DNA of 53,742 bases from Comamonas sp. lk (GCA_945925985.1 CAMELV010000026.1:1-53742), one strand, 5' to 3'. Shown: positions 16,929 through 26,005, numbered from the stretch's first letter. Notes: a model not told the origin generated them from the sequence alone. Program-made: numbers and translations.

Positions 16929-17939
16929 TTAGTTAGCTATATTAAGTGTAGCGTCTGAGCTCTGGGACTGGGACTGAGACTGGCTTTGTGTTTGAGTTTG
17001 GGTTTGCGTCTGGCCTGGTTGCAGGCGCTCGCCATAGACTCGGTCACCCGTCAGCGGTTCAACCGTCACGCCTACGGTGAGGGTGTGGCTGGCGCCGCCG
17101 TGGATCACGCCGCGCATGGGCGATACATCTCCAAAATCGCGGCCGGTGGCCAGGGTCACATAGTCTTCCCCGGGTGAGTGCCAGCCGATGCGGTTGTTGG
17201 TCGGGTCCAGCTCACACCAGCGCTGGCCTTCGGGCAGGTCTGGCACATAGATGGCGGCCCAGGCGTGCGAGGCATCGCTGCCGCGCAATCGGGCAACCCC
17301 GGGCGCTGGCTGGGTGAGTAAATAACCGCTGACGTAACGCGCAGGCAGGCCCAGGCTGCGCAAACAGGCGATCAGGATGTGCGCAAAATCCTGGCACACC
17401 CCCTTGCGCTGGGCCAAGGCTTGCAGCGCCGGGGTATTGACCTGCGTGCTTTGGCTCTCATAAATGAAATCAGCATGCATGCGCCGCATCAAATCAGTGG
17501 CGGCGGCCAGCAAACCGCGCCCAGGACCGAAGCTGGGCCGGGCGTAGGCCGCAAACTCGGCGTCGCGTGGCGCAAAGGCAGACGCAAACACAAAATCACT
17601 GGCCGCGTCAAATTGGCCATCAGATCGGTAGCGAAACAGCTCGCGCGCAGCCTCCCAGCTCGCGCTGCTGCGTGGCGTGGCGCTGGCCTGGGTAGAGACA
17701 ACGCTGCGTGCCACCACGTCCAGCACCCGGTGCGGGGTTTGCAGCGAAAAAAAACAACGGCTGTTGCCATAGACGTCGGTGGTGCGGGACAGCTTGGCCG
17801 GGGTGGGGCTGATGTCAAGCTGGTGGCTAAGTACTTGTTGCTGCGCCGTCTGCAGTGGCTGAAGGTAGGCCATGTGCTGGGCCGTCTCCACCGCTGGCAG
17901 GTAGTCATAGCGTGTGTGGTGGGTCAGCTGCAGCTTCAT
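16929..17939 (-). CDS. Transglutaminase-like cysteine peptidase-fold protein
   Basis: 336 residues. A bacterial transglutaminase N-terminal beta domain (about 1-100) is followed by the core with C182 (KGVCQDFAH), H225 (DASHAWAAIYVP) and D245 (ELDPTNN), the complete catalytic triad. No signal peptide. The last 30 residues are a Gln/Thr then Gln/Ser dipeptide run encoded by a short tandem repeat, probably variable in length and disordered. Its start overlaps the stop of the ATP-grasp/alpha-E gene (ATGA). In related genomes this set is predicted to make or process peptide-like bonds, sometimes with the Anbu peptidase; no peptidase is seen here. Confidence 0.9.
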   Translation of the reverse strand: MKLQLTHHTRYDYLPAVETAQHMAYLQPLQTAQQQVLSHQLDISPTPAKLSRTTDVYGNSRCFFSLQTPHRVLDVVARSVVSTQASATPRSSASWEAARELFRYRSDGQFDAASDFVFASAFAPRDAEFAAYARPSFGPGRGLLAAATDLMRRMHADFIYESQSTQVNTPALQALAQRKGVCQDFAHILIACLRSLGLPARYVSGYLLTQPAPGVARLRGSDASHAWAAIYVPDLPEGQRWCELDPTNNRIGWHSPGEDYVTLATGRDFGDVSPMRGVIHGGASHTLTVGVTVEPLTGDRVYGERLQPGQTQTQTQTQSQSQSQSQSSDATLNIAN

Positions 17940-20542
17940 GGCGTGCCAACGCTGTGCTTGCTGTCGTTGGCGTGGGTGAAATAGGTGGCACTGACCTCTT
18001 CTGACACCTTCAGCGTGGCGCTGAGAATCTGCTGCAACATGTTTTGCAGCGCTGTGGGTTGTTCACACAACTGCGCCAAGCCCCAGGCGCCGGGGTCGGG
18101 CACCTGGCGGGCCAGCGGGCTTAAGGCGTCGGGGGCGCTACCGGCCAGTTTGGCCAGCCTGCCGCGCAGCGTGTGCGCCACCCAGGCCAGCGAGCGCGGG
18201 TTGTCACCGTCAAGCACCAGCAGGTCAACCAGCGCAGCCAGGTCCCGGCTCTGCTGGTATTGGGCATGGAAGGTGATGGTGCTGTCAAACAGCGAAATCA
18301 GGGCTTCGAAGCCGCCGTCTGTGCGTACCGAACCGGTGTCGAGTGCACAACTCAGGGAAGACGACAAAAAGGCCAGCCGCTCAATGTGGCGGCCAATGCT
18401 GAGCAGGCGCCAGCCGTCGTCGCGCGTCATGCGGTCGGTCTGGGCGCCAGTAATGGCAGCCATGTGGTCGCCACAGTTTTTAAGGATGTGCAGCGCCGCT
18501 TGCACCGGGTAGTCGCCACTGCGCGCCTGCGCGGCACAGCTGCTGCTGAGTTCTTCTTCTGCCCGCACCATCACGCGCCAATGCTCCTGTGACAGGCGCT
18601 CGCGGACCGAAGAGCCGGCCATCTTGAGGGCGCGCAGGCTAAAGCCCACGCTGGTGGCGCCCTCGGTACTGCCCAGGCCGGCAATCAGCGAGCGCTCAAA
18701 CACCCGGCGCGCCTGCGCCGGTGATGGCACGCCCGGCAGCACCAGGGTGTTGGCCACGGCCATGCGGCCCAGCCACGCCAGCAGTGGTGGCGAGGACTGC
18801 TCTTCGCCGTTGAGGCACTCCAAAGTGAGGCGGGCCAGGCGGATCGCGTTTTCGGCGCGTTCTGTGTAGCGCCCCAGCCAATACAGGTTTTCTGCCGCGC
18901 GGCTGGTGACCAGTCGCTTGCGCTGGGCCAGGGTTGCGGGTGTGATCGCGGGCTTGAGCAGCGTGGTGCTGTCAACCTCGCCCTGTGTGAGGGCCCAGAC
19001 GTCGGCGCTGCTACCGCCTTGTTGCATCGAGGCAATGTCGGCCTCTACGGCAGCTACCCGCGCGAGACCCCCTGGCAACACTCGCCAGCCGCGCACCGGG
19101 TCAGACACCGCAAACACCCGCAGCGTCGCCGAGCGTGGCAGCATGCGCCCCTTGGACGAAGCGCTGACGCCGGCTGTGCCGGGCTGCCAAATGGGCATTT
19201 GGGACAGGGGCAAGTAGGCTTGCAAGGTGTACTCTTCGCTCTGGCGCATGATGCGGCCAGCCCATTCGTCACGCTCGCGGGCTGACAGCGAACGCCCCGG
19301 CAGGGCATCGAAGCCGGGGTGCAGCACCGAGCCAGGGTAAGTCGGCTTGATGACGCGCTCGCTCAGCCGCGGCAACACCTCTTCCATGGCAGAGCGCTCC
19401 CCGCACCACCAGGTTGGCAGTGCCGGAAGGGTCAAGGCCTGCCCCAGCACCTCTTGCGCCAGCGCCGGCAAAAAGCCCATCAAGGCCGGCGACTCCAGAA
19501 AAGCCGTGCCCGGCGCATTGGCCACCAACACCTTGCCGGCCCGGATCGCCTGCAGCAAGCCGGGCACACCCAGGGTGGAGTCGGGGCGTAATTCCAGTGG
19601 GTCCAGGTACTGGTCATCAACCCGCTTGAGCAGGCCGTGCACCGGCACCAGGCCTTTCAGGGTTTTGAGGTACAGGCTTTCGTCCCGCACGATCAGGTCG
19701 CTGCCTTCGACCAGGCTCAAGCCCAGGTAGCGCGCCAGGTAAGCGTGTTCAAAATAGGTCTCGTTGTAGGGCCCGGGCGTGAGCAGGGCCAGGTGAGCGT
19801 CCTCGCCAGCCGGGCTGCGGCTTTTCAGGCTGTCCATCAAGGCGCGGTAGGTGCTGGCCAGCCGCTGAACCCGCAGCGCCTGAAAGGCCTGCGGAAACTG
19901 GCCCGCGATCGCCAAGCGGTTTTCCAGCAGGTAGCCCAGACCGGACGGCGCTTGGCAGCGTTGGCCTACCAGCCACCAGTTGCCGTCGGGGCCGTGAGCC
20001 AGATCAAACGCCGCAATGTGCAGCCGCACCTTGCCCACTGGCTGCACGCCGTGCATGGCCCGCAGGTAACCCGGGTGCCCCTGCACCAGTGCCGGCGGCA
20101 GCATGCCGCGCGCCAGCAGCCGCTGCGGCCCGTACACATCGGCCAACACGTGTTCCAGCAGTTGCATGCGCTGCTGCACACCGACCTCGATGCGCTGCCA
20201 TTGCTCGGGCTCGATCAGCAGCGGGAACAGGTCCAGCGACCAGGGGCGCTGCGGCCCGTTGTCGTCGGCATAGACGTTGTAAGTGACCCCGTTGTCGCGA
20301 ATCTGGCGCTGCAGGCTGGCGTAGCGCTGGTCCAGGTCGGCGGCGGTTTTGGCCTCGGTTTGAGATAGAAACAGGCCCCAAGCCCCCGTCATTGCTGGTT
20401 TTCTAGCTTCTGTATTGATAGCAATCGTTCCGCGAAGCTCGTCCAGGTGGCCCGGGCTGGCTGTGCAGGCTGCTGCTTGGGCGGCAACATCCCGTGCGGA
20501 GTTAGCCAAAGGCGGTGCGGGTTGGTCAGTTCGAACAGTCAC
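17936..20542 (-). CDS. Circularly permuted ATP-grasp plus alpha-E domain protein
   Basis: About 868 residues from a GTG at 20542; the frame is open to 20668 and the exact start is uncertain. The N-terminal half is the circularly permuted ATP-grasp ligase (NVYADDNGPQRPWSLDLFPLLI, GPYNETYFEHAYLARYLG, TLGVPGLLQAIRAGKVLVANAPGT, VIKPTYPGS). The C-terminal half is the helical alpha-E domain (SRAAENLYWLGRYTERAENAIRL and SIGRHIERLAFLSS). In many species these are two proteins; here they are one chain. ATP-grasp enzymes join a carboxylate to an amine, so peptide-bond formation is predicted. It is translationally coupled to the transglutaminase downstream and divergent from the oxidoreductase operon. 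Confidence 0.9.
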   Translation of the reverse strand: MTVRTDQPAPPLANSARDVAAQAAACTASPGHLDELRGTIAINTEARKPAMTGAWGLFLSQTEAKTAADLDQRYASLQRQIRDNGVTYNVYADDNGPQRPWSLDLFPLLIEPEQWQRIEVGVQQRMQLLEHVLADVYGPQRLLARGMLPPALVQGHPGYLRAMHGVQPVGKVRLHIAAFDLAHGPDGNWWLVGQRCQAPSGLGYLLENRLAIAGQFPQAFQALRVQRLASTYRALMDSLKSRSPAGEDAHLALLTPGPYNETYFEHAYLARYLGLSLVEGSDLIVRDESLYLKTLKGLVPVHGLLKRVDDQYLDPLELRPDSTLGVPGLLQAIRAGKVLVANAPGTAFLESPALMGFLPALAQEVLGQALTLPALPTWWCGERSAMEEVLPRLSERVIKPTYPGSVLHPGFDALPGRSLSARERDEWAGRIMRQSEEYTLQAYLPLSQMPIWQPGTAGVSASSKGRMLPRSATLRVFAVSDPVRGWRVLPGGLARVAAVEADIASMQQGGSSADVWALTQGEVDSTTLLKPAITPATLAQRKRLVTSRAAENLYWLGRYTERAENAIRLARLTLECLNGEEQSSPPLLAWLGRMAVANTLVLPGVPSPAQARRVFERSLIAGLGSTEGATSVGFSLRALKMAGSSVRERLSQEHWRVMVRAEEELSSSCAAQARSGDYPVQAALHILKNCGDHMAAITGAQTDRMTRDDGWRLLSIGRHIERLAFLSSSLSCALDTGSVRTDGGFEALISLFDSTITFHAQYQQSRDLAALVDLLVLDGDNPRSLAWVAHTLRGRLAKLAGSAPDALSPLARQVPDPGAWGLAQLCEQPTALQNMLQQILSATLKVSEEVSATYFTHANDSKHSVGTP

Positions 20543-20698
20543 AGACAGAGTATGCCAGCGCTTAATCAGCTCAATCTTGCGCTTAATCCGTCCCAGGCGG
20601 GTCAAATAAGGGTTTACCCGGTGACTTATCTGTCCATCAGGCGTAGACTGCCAAAAACCCCAGCTCATTTAGGGTTTTGGGGTCACCAGGAGACGCCA
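20543..20698. promoter_or_regulatory. Divergent control region with direct repeats and a leader hairpin
   Basis: The gap between the ATP-grasp gene and the oxidoreductase operon holds a perfect 10-base direct repeat GCGCTTAATC (20558-20567 and 20579-20588) spaced 21 bases apart, two helical turns. It also has a hairpin CCAAAAACCC (20651-20660) / GGGTTTTGG (20672-20680) just before the ribosome-binding site. The repeat could be an operator and the hairpin a translational control. If the ATP-grasp protein starts upstream of 20542, the repeat would instead be coding. Confidence 0.3.
20688..20693 (+). promoter_or_regulatory. Ribosome-binding site that fixes the TTG start at 20699
   Basis: AGGAGA lies five bases before TTG 20699. 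No other good site precedes an in-frame start, and upstream codons of the open frame do not resemble the family, so this site decides the start of the NAD(P)H/FAD subunit. Confidence 0.6.
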
Positions 20699-22543
20699 TT
20701 GCAGCCTACTGATCTCAGCGACCCGGCCTATTTTCATAAAGTCGTGGATTGCCAGTGGGCTTGCCCCGCCCATACCCCCGTGCCAGAGTACATCCGACTG
20801 ATCGGGCAGGGCCGCTACAGCGACGCCTACATGATCAATTGGGTGTCTAACGTGTTCCCCGGCGTGCTGGGGCGCACCTGTGACCGGCCCTGCGAGCCCG
20901 CCTGCCGGCGCGGGCGGGTGGAAGAAAACAACGACCCCATAGGCGGCCCGGTGACCAAACCCGAGCCGGTGGCCATCTGCCGGCTCAAGCGTGTGGCTGC
21001 GGATATGAAAGATGACGTCAAGGGCCGCATGCCAGCCCTGGCCCCGCCCAACGGACGGCGGATTGCCTGCGTGGGGGCAGGGCCCTCGGCCCTGACCGTG
21101 GCGCGAGACCTGGCGCCGCTGGGTTATGAGGTCACGGTGTTCGATGGCGACCGGCAAGCGGGCGGCTTCATCCGCTCCCAAATTCCGCGCTTTCGGCTGC
21201 CCGAGTCGGTGATTGACGAAGAGACCGGCTACATCCTGGATCTGGGTGTCAACTTTCGGGGTGGCGAACGGATCGAGTCTTTGACAGGCCTGTTGGCCCA
21301 GGGTTACGACGCGGTCTATGTGGGCTGCGGTGCGCCACGTGGTCGTAACCTGGACATACCGGGCCGCCGGGAGGCTGCGGCCAACATCCACATCGGTATC
21401 GACTGGCTGGCGTCGGTGTCGTTTGGCCATGTCACCAGCATTGGCAGCCGGGTGATTGTGCTGGGTGGGGGCAACACCGCCATGGACTGCTGCCGTTCTG
21501 CCCGCCGGCTGGGTGGCACCGACGTCAAGGTGGTGGTGCGCAGTGGCTATGACGAGATGAAGGCCTCGCCCTGGGAGAAAGAAGACGCCGTGCACGAGGG
21601 CATCCCGATTGTTAATTTTCATGTGCCACGCAGCTTTGAGCACCAGGACGGGCGGCTCACTGGCATGTTTTTTGATGTGGTCAAAGCTATATATGACGCG
21701 CAGGGCCAGCGCAGCCTGGTGCCGACCGGCGATGCGCCGGTGTACTTTGCCTGCGACACCGTGCTGCTGGCGGTTGGGCAGGAGAATGCCTTTCCGTGGA
21801 TTGAGGCCGACAGTGGCGTGCGGTTTGACCGCTACGGCCTGCCGCTGCTCGACAAGAGCAGCTTCCAGTCGACCCTGCCCAAGGTGTTTTTTGGCGGTGA
21901 CGCCGCGTTTGGCCCCAAAAATATCATCACCGCTGTGGCCCACGGGCACGAAGCGGCCATTTCGATCGACCTGTTTCTGAGCGGCCAGGACACCCGGCGC
22001 CGGCCGCCACCCACCACCAACCTGATGTCGCAAAAAATGGGCATCCACGAGTGGAGCTACGACAACGATGTGTCCAACGACAACCGATTCAAAGTGCCAT
22101 GGGCCAAGGCTGAAATCGCACTGGCTAACATCCGGGTCGAGGTGGAGTTGGGTTTTGACGCCGCCACCGCATTCAAGGAGGCCAGCCGCTGCCTGAACTG
22201 CGACATCCAAACGGTCTTTACCCGCGAGACTTGCATTGAATGTGACGCCTGCGTTGACATTTGCCCCATGGACTGCATCACCTTCACCGACAACGGCGAA
22301 GAAGCCGACCTGCGCCAGCGCCTGAAAGCACCATCGGGTGACCTGACCCAGGCTCTCTACGTGTCAAGTGCCCTGAAGACCGGCCATGTGATGGTGAAAG
22401 ACGAAGACATGTGCCTGCACTGCGGCCTGTGTGCCGAACGCTGCCCCACCGGCGCCTGGGACATGCAGAAATTTTTGCTCAACACGGCCCAGGCCGGACC
22501 CGCTGCAGGTCAACCCGCCATCGGCCGCAAGGAGATCGCATGA
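20699..22543 (+). CDS. GltD-like NAD(P)H:acceptor FAD/FeS subunit of a 2-oxoacid oxidoreductase
   Basis: 614 residues from TTG. The N-terminal FeS region has C18, C22, C61, C65 and C69, as in glutamate synthase small subunits. The FAD motif is VGAGPSALTVARDL (from 125) and the NAD(P) motif VLGGGNTAMDCCRSARRLG. Two 4Fe-4S ferredoxin motifs close the protein: CIECDACVDICPMDC and CLHCGLCAERCPTGA. It should pass electrons between NAD(P)H and the KorAB-type catalytic subunits or ferredoxin. The next gene overlaps its stop by four bases. A three-subunit 2-oxoglutarate:NADP+ oxidoreductase of this type is known from the betaproteobacterium Azoarcus evansii. The direction of electron flow here is inference. 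Confidence 0.88.
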   Translation: MQPTDLSDPAYFHKVVDCQWACPAHTPVPEYIRLIGQGRYSDAYMINWVSNVFPGVLGRTCDRPCEPACRRGRVEENNDPIGGPVTKPEPVAICRLKRVAADMKDDVKGRMPALAPPNGRRIACVGAGPSALTVARDLAPLGYEVTVFDGDRQAGGFIRSQIPRFRLPESVIDEETGYILDLGVNFRGGERIESLTGLLAQGYDAVYVGCGAPRGRNLDIPGRREAAANIHIGIDWLASVSFGHVTSIGSRVIVLGGGNTAMDCCRSARRLGGTDVKVVVRSGYDEMKASPWEKEDAVHEGIPIVNFHVPRSFEHQDGRLTGMFFDVVKAIYDAQGQRSLVPTGDAPVYFACDTVLLAVGQENAFPWIEADSGVRFDRYGLPLLDKSSFQSTLPKVFFGGDAAFGPKNIITAVAHGHEAAISIDLFLSGQDTRRRPPPTTNLMSQKMGIHEWSYDNDVSNDNRFKVPWAKAEIALANIRVEVELGFDAATAFKEASRCLNCDIQTVFTRETCIECDACVDICPMDCITFTDNGEEADLRQRLKAPSGDLTQALYVSSALKTGHVMVKDEDMCLHCGLCAERCPTGAWDMQKFLLNTAQAGPAAGQPAIGRKEIA

Positions 22544-24387
22544 AACCCATTGAAGCCATCAACGACTTTGTCATCAAGTTTGCCAACGTCAACGGCTCTG
22601 GCTCGGCCTCGGCCAATGAGTTGTTTGCCAAGGCCATTCTGCGTATGGGCGTGCCGGTCAGCCCGCGCAACATTTTTCCTAGCAACATCCAGGGCCTGCC
22701 CACCTGGTACGAGGCCCGGGTTTGCGAGCAGGGATACCAGGGCCGGCGCGGCGGGGTCGACATGATGGTCGCCATGAACCCCCAAACCTGGGACGCTGAT
22801 GTGGCCGAGATCGAGCCGGGCGGCTACCTGTTTTACGACAGCACCCGGCCTATCCCGGCCAGCCGCTTCCGGGCAGACGTGCAGGTGATCGGCGTGCCGC
22901 TGACCGACATCAGCAACGCCGCCTACACCGACCCGCGCCAGCGGCAACTGTTCAAAAACATCATCTATGTGGGCGCGCTGTCTGTGCTGCTGGACGTAGA
23001 AGCCGCGGTGTTTGAGAAACTGTTTGCCGAGCAGTACCGTGGCAAAGAGCTGCTGTTGGACTCCAATGTGCGCGCCCTGCACCTGGGCCGGGACTATGTG
23101 AAGCAGCACCTGCGGGCCCCCCTGGGCATACGGGTTCGGCGCTCCGACCGGGTGGGCGACCAGATATTTACCGACGGCAACAGCGCCGCCGCCCTGGGCT
23201 GCGTGTACGGCGGCGCTACGGTGGCCGCCTGGTACCCCATCACGCCGTCGTCCTCGGTGCCAGAGGCTTTTCAAAAATACTGCGACAAGTTTCGGGTGGA
23301 CGCGGCCACCGGCCAGAACCGCTTTGCCATCGTGCAGGCGGAAGACGAGTTGGCCTCTATCGGCATGGTGGTTGGCGCCGGCTGGAACGGTGCCCGCGCC
23401 TTTACCGCCACATCGGGCCCCGGCGTGTCGCTGATGACCGAGTTCATCGGCCTGGCCTACTTTGCCGAGATCCCGGTCACCATCATCAATGTGCAGCGGG
23501 GTGGCCCGTCGACCGGTATGCCCACCCGCACCCAGCAGTCTGATTTGCTGTCGTGCGCCTATGCCTCGCACGGCGACACCAAGCATGTGATGCTGCTGCC
23601 CGAAGACCCGCATGAGTGCTTTGAGTTTGCCGCTGCCGCGCTGGACCTGGCCGACCGACTGCAAACTCCCATCTTCTTCATGACCGACCTCGACATTGGC
23701 ATGAACCAGCGCCTGTGCCAGCCCTTTGTTTGGGACGACCAGCGCGACTACGACCGCGGCAAGGTCATGACCGCTGAAGAACTGGAGGCCGGCAAAGACT
23801 TTGGCCGTTACAAAGACGTCGATGGCGACGGCATTCCGTGGCGCACGCTGCCCGGCACCCACCCCAGCAAGGGCAGCTACTTCACCCGCGGTACCACGCG
23901 CGACCCCTATGCCCGCTACAGCGAGCGGGGGCCAGACTACATCTACAACATGGAGCGGCTGCTGCGCAAATTTGCTACTGCGGCAGACCTGGTGCCACAG
24001 CCCGTGCTGCGACCAGCGGCATTGCCCACCCCGATCGGCGTGCTTTACTTTGGCTCAACCAGCCCGGCCATGCAAGAGGCGCTGGACCAACTGGCGGCGG
24101 AAGGCATTGCCATCAACGCCATGCGGCTGCGGGCGTTCCCGTTCCCGGCCTCGGTCAAAGCCTTTCTGGACGAGCACAGCACCGTGTTTGTGGTGGAGCA
24201 AAACCGCGACGCCCAGATGCACTCACTGCTGGTGAATGAACTCTCGGTTGACCCGGCCCAACTGGTCAAAGTGTTGCATTACGACGGCACGCCCATCACG
24301 GCCCGCTTTATTGCCGGCTACATTCGCAAGGTGCTGCAACCGCGCGCACTGGCGCAGGGCAACCCCAACCTGAAGGAGGCCGCATGA
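22540..24387 (+). CDS. korA: 2-oxoacid:acceptor oxidoreductase, fused gamma-alpha subunit
   Basis: 615 residues. The ATG at 22540 follows an AAGGAG site and overlaps the previous stop; the frame is open to 22411 only as a shadow. Residues 1-190 are the gamma domain (NGSGSASANELFAKAI...GRRGGVDMMVAMNP) and 215-615 the alpha pyrimidine-binding domain (WYPITPSSSVPEAF, QAEDELASIGMVVGAGWNGARAFTATSGPGVSLM, RGGPSTGMPTRTQQSDL). The gamma-alpha fusion is typical of 2-oxoglutarate (KorA) and related enzymes that oxidatively decarboxylate 2-oxoacids to acyl-CoA with TPP, or run in reverse. 2-oxoglutarate is the likely but unproven substrate. The RGGPSTGMPT block is intact. Confidence 0.88.
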   Translation: MKPIEAINDFVIKFANVNGSGSASANELFAKAILRMGVPVSPRNIFPSNIQGLPTWYEARVCEQGYQGRRGGVDMMVAMNPQTWDADVAEIEPGGYLFYDSTRPIPASRFRADVQVIGVPLTDISNAAYTDPRQRQLFKNIIYVGALSVLLDVEAAVFEKLFAEQYRGKELLLDSNVRALHLGRDYVKQHLRAPLGIRVRRSDRVGDQIFTDGNSAAALGCVYGGATVAAWYPITPSSSVPEAFQKYCDKFRVDAATGQNRFAIVQAEDELASIGMVVGAGWNGARAFTATSGPGVSLMTEFIGLAYFAEIPVTIINVQRGGPSTGMPTRTQQSDLLSCAYASHGDTKHVMLLPEDPHECFEFAAAALDLADRLQTPIFFMTDLDIGMNQRLCQPFVWDDQRDYDRGKVMTAEELEAGKDFGRYKDVDGDGIPWRTLPGTHPSKGSYFTRGTTRDPYARYSERGPDYIYNMERLLRKFATAADLVPQPVLRPAALPTPIGVLYFGSTSPAMQEALDQLAAEGIAINAMRLRAFPFPASVKAFLDEHSTVFVVEQNRDAQMHSLLVNELSVDPAQLVKVLHYDGTPITARFIAGYIRKVLQPRALAQGNPNLKEAA

Positions 24388-25439
24388 CCTACCTGGCCAA
24401 ACCGGCTCTGCACCACCCCACGCTGACCCACAACCGTGTGGGCTACACCCGCCGCGACTACGAGGGCCGCATCTCAACCCTGTGCGCCGGCTGTGGCCAT
24501 GACTCCATCTCGGCGGCCATTGTGCAGGCCTGTTGGGAGCTTGACATTGAGCCGCACCGCGTGGCCAAGCTCTCAGGCATTGGCTGCAGCTCCAAAACGC
24601 CTGATTACTTTTTGGGCGCAGCCCACGGTTTCAACACCGTGCACGGCCGCATGCCCTCTGTGCTGACCGGTGCCAACCTGGCCAACCGCGACCTGCTCTA
24701 CCTGGGCGTGTCGGGCGACGGCGACTCAGCCTCCATCGGGCTGGGCCAGTTTGCCAATGCCATGCGCCGTGGCGTGCGCATGGCCTACATTGTGGAAAAC
24801 AACGGCGTTTACGGCCTGACCAAGGGCCAGTTCTCGGCCACGGCAGACCGTGGCTCCAAGAGTAAAAAAGGCGTGGTCAATAACGACAGCCCCATCGACC
24901 TGGTGGGCCTGGCGCTGCAGCTCGGTGCCACCTATGTGGCGCGCGGCTTCTCTGGGGACAAGGCGCAACTGGTACCGCTGATCAAGGGTGCACTCGGTCA
25001 TGGTGGCGCGGCTTTTATTGACGTGATCAGCCCCTGCGTGGCCTTTAACAACCATGGTGGCAGCACCAAGAGCTATGACTATGTGCGCCAGCACAACGAG
25101 GCGGTGAGCCGCATCGACTTCATCACCATCCGCGACGAGATCACCGCCGACTACCCCCCTGGGGACGTGGTGGAGGTGGAGCAGCACGACGGCCGCCACC
25201 TGCGCCTGCGCAAGTTGCGCCAAGACTACGACCCGACCGACCGCTATGCTGCCCTGAGCTACATGAACGACCACCAAGCCCGTGGCGAGGTGGTTACCGG
25301 CCTGCTGTACCTGGAACCGCTGGCCACTGACATGCACAGCGCACTGCACACCACAGACACGCCGCTCAACACCCTGGGTGTGAAACAGCTCTGCCCGGGC
25401 GCCAAGGCGTTGGACAAGCTCAACGCATCCCTGCGCTAA
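24384..25439 (+). CDS. korB: 2-oxoacid:acceptor oxidoreductase, TPP-binding beta subunit
   Basis: 351 residues, start overlapping the korA stop (ATGA). The TPP signature is G111-D-G-D114 ... N139-N140 (VSGDGDSASIGLGQFANAMRRGVRMAYIVENN). Cysteines C34, C37 (LCAGCGHDS), C68 (GIGCSSK) and C218 (ISPCVAFNN) fit the 4Fe-4S ligands of KorB-type subunits. The C-terminal extension past about 300 is normal. Together with KorA it forms the decarboxylase; electrons go to ferredoxin or, via the preceding subunit, to NAD(P). The three genes are tightly coupled, so they are almost certainly one complex. Confidence 0.9.
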   Translation: MTYLAKPALHHPTLTHNRVGYTRRDYEGRISTLCAGCGHDSISAAIVQACWELDIEPHRVAKLSGIGCSSKTPDYFLGAAHGFNTVHGRMPSVLTGANLANRDLLYLGVSGDGDSASIGLGQFANAMRRGVRMAYIVENNGVYGLTKGQFSATADRGSKSKKGVVNNDSPIDLVGLALQLGATYVARGFSGDKAQLVPLIKGALGHGGAAFIDVISPCVAFNNHGGSTKSYDYVRQHNEAVSRIDFITIRDEITADYPPGDVVEVEQHDGRHLRLRKLRQDYDPTDRYAALSYMNDHQARGEVVTGLLYLEPLATDMHSALHTTDTPLNTLGVKQLCPGAKALDKLNASLR

Positions 25440-25469
25440 AAGGCCACCCCAACCCCTGAGGAGCGCACC

Positions 25470-25910
25470 ATGTCAGACCGCACCGTTTCCCAATGCATGT
25501 CGCAGCGCCAACTGGTCAGCCTGCCCCCCACCGCCAATGTGTGGGAGGCGGCGTGCACCATGACCAAAGCCAATTGCGGCAGCGTGCTGATCATCGACCA
25601 GGCGGGTGCCATGCTGGGCATATTGACAGAGCGCGACCTCATGACCCGGGTGCTGGCCAAAGCGCTGGACGCCAAAGCCACCCCGGTGGCCAAGGTCATG
25701 ACCCACCAACCCCACTGCGTGCCGCCGGAGCTGAAGGTATCAGACGCGGTGCTGATCATGATCGAGCGCGGTTTTCGCCACCTGCCAGTGGTGGCCCCTG
25801 GCGGCAAGATATTGGGCGTGTTCTCGGTGCGCGACGCCCTGCCGCGCGAGCTAGACCTGGCCGTCAGCCTGGCCCAGTTTCATGACCAGGTGAATGACGC
25901 TTTGGGTTAA
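25470..25910 (+). CDS. Tandem CBS-domain protein
   Basis: 146 residues containing two CBS domains (about 5-62 and 70-128) with the motifs VWEAACTMTKANCGSVLIIDQAGAMLGILTERDLMTRVL and VSDAVLIMIERGFRHLPVVAPGGKILGVFSVRDAL. Such pairs bind adenosine nucleotides (AMP, ATP, NAD or SAM) and act as energy sensors. A good ribosome-binding site (GAGGAG) precedes the ATG, 30 bases after korB. Its place at the end of the oxidoreductase operon suggests allosteric control of that enzyme or of its expression, but no partner domain is present to prove it. Confidence 0.9.
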   Translation: MSDRTVSQCMSQRQLVSLPPTANVWEAACTMTKANCGSVLIIDQAGAMLGILTERDLMTRVLAKALDAKATPVAKVMTHQPHCVPPELKVSDAVLIMIERGFRHLPVVAPGGKILGVFSVRDALPRELDLAVSLAQFHDQVNDALG

Positions 25911-26005
25911 TTGCGCCGCCCGCTTTGGGGTGGTCTAATCGCCAATTCCGGTTCTGGACGCGGTGTCTGGCGCCACCGACTTGCTAGCGATTCGCCCCCT
26001 GAATC

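Noticed and set aside
20669..22210. 513-codon open frame antisense to the FAD/FeS subunit gene
   Set aside because: High-GC shadow; the plus strand has a full set of FeS, FAD and NAD(P) motifs.
22510..23862. 450-codon open frame antisense to korA
   Set aside because: Same reason: the plus-strand protein is fully conserved, the antisense protein resembles nothing.
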